Shown here: piece by piece, positions 62,601-64,000 of the stretch | Position numbering within the stretch: the stretch's first letter is position 1 | How the letters are laid out: every line of letters starts with the position of its first letter | From: Eurosta solidaginis | Lineage: Eukaryota; Arthropoda; Insecta; Diptera; Tephritidae | Assembly (NCBI RefSeq): GCF_040869045.1 | Contig: NC_090320.1 | Span: forward strand, 150,806,941 to 150,870,940 | Direction of reading: 5' to 3' | DNA length: 64,000 nucleotides | Notes under the pieces: model-generated | What the model was told of the DNA's origin: nothing | What the model saw: the letters and a program-made list of their open reading frames with translations, nothing else | Databases searched by the model: none | Program-made: the position numbers and the translations under genes

Positions 62601-64000
62601 TTAAGAATCACATACAAGTTGATTTAAGTCATCATCTTTTTGTTGTTCAGTTTGTAAAATTTTAAAATTCAGTTCTGTATTATATATTGCATTAACCTCA
62701 AAAGCTCTAGATAGCGAATCTGCTACAACATTGGATTCTCCTTTAATGTATTGTATGTCATCAGTAAATTGTGCTATAAATTCCAAGTGTCTCGTTTGTC
62801 TAGGACTTCGTTCTGTTTTTGAATTTAAAGCAGTAGTCAAAGGTTTATGGTCCGTATAAACTGTAAATTGTCGTCCTTCCAAAAGATATCTAAAATGTTT
62901 TATATTTAAATAAATCGCCAATAATTCCCTATCAAAAGCACTATACTTAATTTCAGTTGGAGAAAGTTTTTTAGAAAAGAATGCAATGGGCTCAATTTTA
63001 TTATTGTAATTTTGTTGTATAACGCCCCCAATCGCTGTGTTAGATGCATCTACTGTTAAAGATAATTTAGCATCTTTGTTAAAATGATTTAACAATATCG
63101 TAGATGCAAATTTATCTTTAATGCATTCAAAAGCTTCATTCGAATTCTCATCCCATACCAAAGTTTTGTCACGTTTCTTATTTACTTTGTTAATTAGATC
63201 ATAAATTTTGTTTGTAAATTCTGCTAGTTTTGGAATGTATCTATGATAATAATTTACCATACCAATAAATTTCTGTGCCTGCTTAACTGATTTTGGACGT
63301 TCGAAATTGCGAATAGCTGATACCTTTTCATCGGAAGGTCGAATACCTGTTCCAGAAATGTTATGTCCTAAAAAATCGATACTAGGTACACCAAAAGTAC
63401 ATTTACTTGGTTTAATGTTTAAACCGAACTCTGTAAGGCGTTGAAAAAGGATACGTAAATCTTTTAAATGTTGTTCTTCGTCTGTACTTGCAATAAGTAA
63501 GTCGTCGATGTAAGCATATACAAAATCTAAGTCACCTACTACCTCATTTATGAATCGTTGAAAGGTTTGTGCAGAATTTCTAAGTCCGAAAGGCATTCTC
63601 ATGAATTCAAACATACCGAAAGGAGTTGTAATAGCAGTTTTGTAAATATCTTCTTCAGCCATAGGAATTTGGTGATATGCCCTAACTAAATCTAATTTTG
63701 AAAATATATTTTTATTATGAAGGTTCATATTAAAATCTTGAATGTGAGGTAAGGGATAACGATCGGGAACAGTGACAATATTCAATCTTCTAAAATCACC
63801 ACATGGACGCCAATCATTCAACTCTTTTTTAGGTACAAGGTGAAGTGGTGATGCTACTGAAGAGTTTGAAGGCCGACAAATGCCTGTTTTAACTAAGAAA
63901 TCAAACTCCGTTTTCGCGACTTTGTATTTTACCAGATCTAAGCGCCTGGGCTTAGAAAATGGAAGACTACCTTCTGTTCCAAGTCGATGTACTGTTGTAT
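62601..64000 (-). CDS. Gypsy RT-RNase H, partial at the window edge
   Basis: The open frame enters from beyond the window: [20 protein letters not shown] then [40 protein letters not shown] (motif A), [17 protein letters not shown] (B) and the polymerase box [16 protein letters not shown] (YIDD, about 63510). RNase [39 protein letters not shown] and [14 protein letters not shown], then [43 protein letters not shown] is the pattern of the CsRn1/Kabuki group, a tentative placement. No stop occurs from 64000 to the TAA at 62601. Confidence 0.85.
   Translation of the reverse strand, partial: TTVHRLGTEGSLPFSKPRRLDLVKYKVAKTEFDFLVKTGICRPSNSSVASPLHLVPKKELNDWRPCGDFRRLNIVTVPDRYPLPHIQDFNMNLHNKNIFSKLDLVRAYHQIPMAEEDIYKTAITTPFGMFEFMRMPFGLRNSAQTFQRFINEVVGDLDFVYAYIDDLLIASTDEEQHLKDLRILFQRLTEFGLNIKPSKCTFGVPSIDFLGHNISGTGIRPSDEKVSAIRNFERPKSVKQAQKFIGMVNYYHRYIPKLAEFTNKIYDLINKVNKKRDKTLVWDENSNEAFECIKDKFASTILLNHFNKDAKLSLTVDASNTAIGGVIQQNYNNKIEPIAFFSKKLSPTEIKYSAFDRELLAIYLNIKHFRYLLEGRQFTVYTDHKPLTTALNSKTERSPRQTRHLEFIAQFTDDIQYIKGESNVVADSLSRAFEVNAIYNTELNFKILQTEQQKDDDLNQLVCDS

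Noticed and set aside
1..64000. CRISPR arrays, operons, ribosome-binding sites, rRNA
   Set aside because: The window is eukaryotic and repeat spacing never shows a CRISPR-like pattern. No rRNA motifs were recognised.

Overview
The window looks like dipteran nuclear DNA, most likely from a tephritid fruit fly or a close relative. It is AT-rich. Its gene fragments have short (53-66 nt) GT-AG introns and read like diverged copies of Drosophila genes. It is packed with nested insect transposons: Ty3/gypsy, BEL/Pao, Jockey-like and CR1-like LINEs, hAT, Tc1-like and Harbinger-like elements, and a tRNA-derived SINE. No intact host gene was found. No bacterial features, CRISPR arrays or rRNA genes were seen.

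Layout. 1-3.5 kb: a decayed gag-protease relic, non-coding DNA and a 134-bp tandem repeat. 3.5-10.8 kb: two SAP-domain gypsy elements head to head, their 5' LTRs 8 bp apart, with a long-TIR Tc1-like element inside the right LTR. 10.9-12.7 kb: two Harbinger-like elements in tandem sharing a TAA target site. 13.3 and 47.5 kb: two copies of one SINE with a T-rich tail. 15.6-19.1 kb: a broken hAT transposon with nested insertions, then LINE debris. 20.4-20.9 kb: a succinyl-CoA synthetase alpha pseudogene. 21.5-34.2 kb: a pair of related LTRs bracketing a decayed BEL/Pao element, fused pieces of two host genes (a myotubularin-related adaptor and a Gemin3-like helicase), and a second BEL-type gag-protease. 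34.6-46.7 kb: mostly minus-strand host fragments: ballchen/VRK, CCT-eta (CCT7), Sec24C/D and an unidentified piece, interrupted by LINEs. 48.5-54.1 kb: a solo LTR, an ND-AGGG (NDUFB2) exon, paired TIR elements and broken Jockey LINEs. 54.1-59.2 kb: a gypsy element with a CR1-like LINE inside its gag. 59.6-60.7 kb: an inverted and tandem array carrying tRNA-like promoter boxes. 61.2-64 kb: a nearly intact gypsy pol running off the window.

How it fits together. The region behaves as an accumulation zone rather than a working gene neighbourhood. At least seven unrelated host genes left partial, frameshifted copies, and several of these keep introns, so DNA-level duplication is likelier than retroposition. 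Two pairs are joined directly (adaptor to Gemin3-like; Sec24C/D to CCT7). Three copies of one LINE family sit between exact 11-12 bp target duplications, and two of those interrupt host fragments, so the LINE arrived after the fragments. A Y chromosome, B chromosome or pericentromeric origin would explain this, but that is inference. Gene and family names come from recognising protein motifs by eye; no database search was run.
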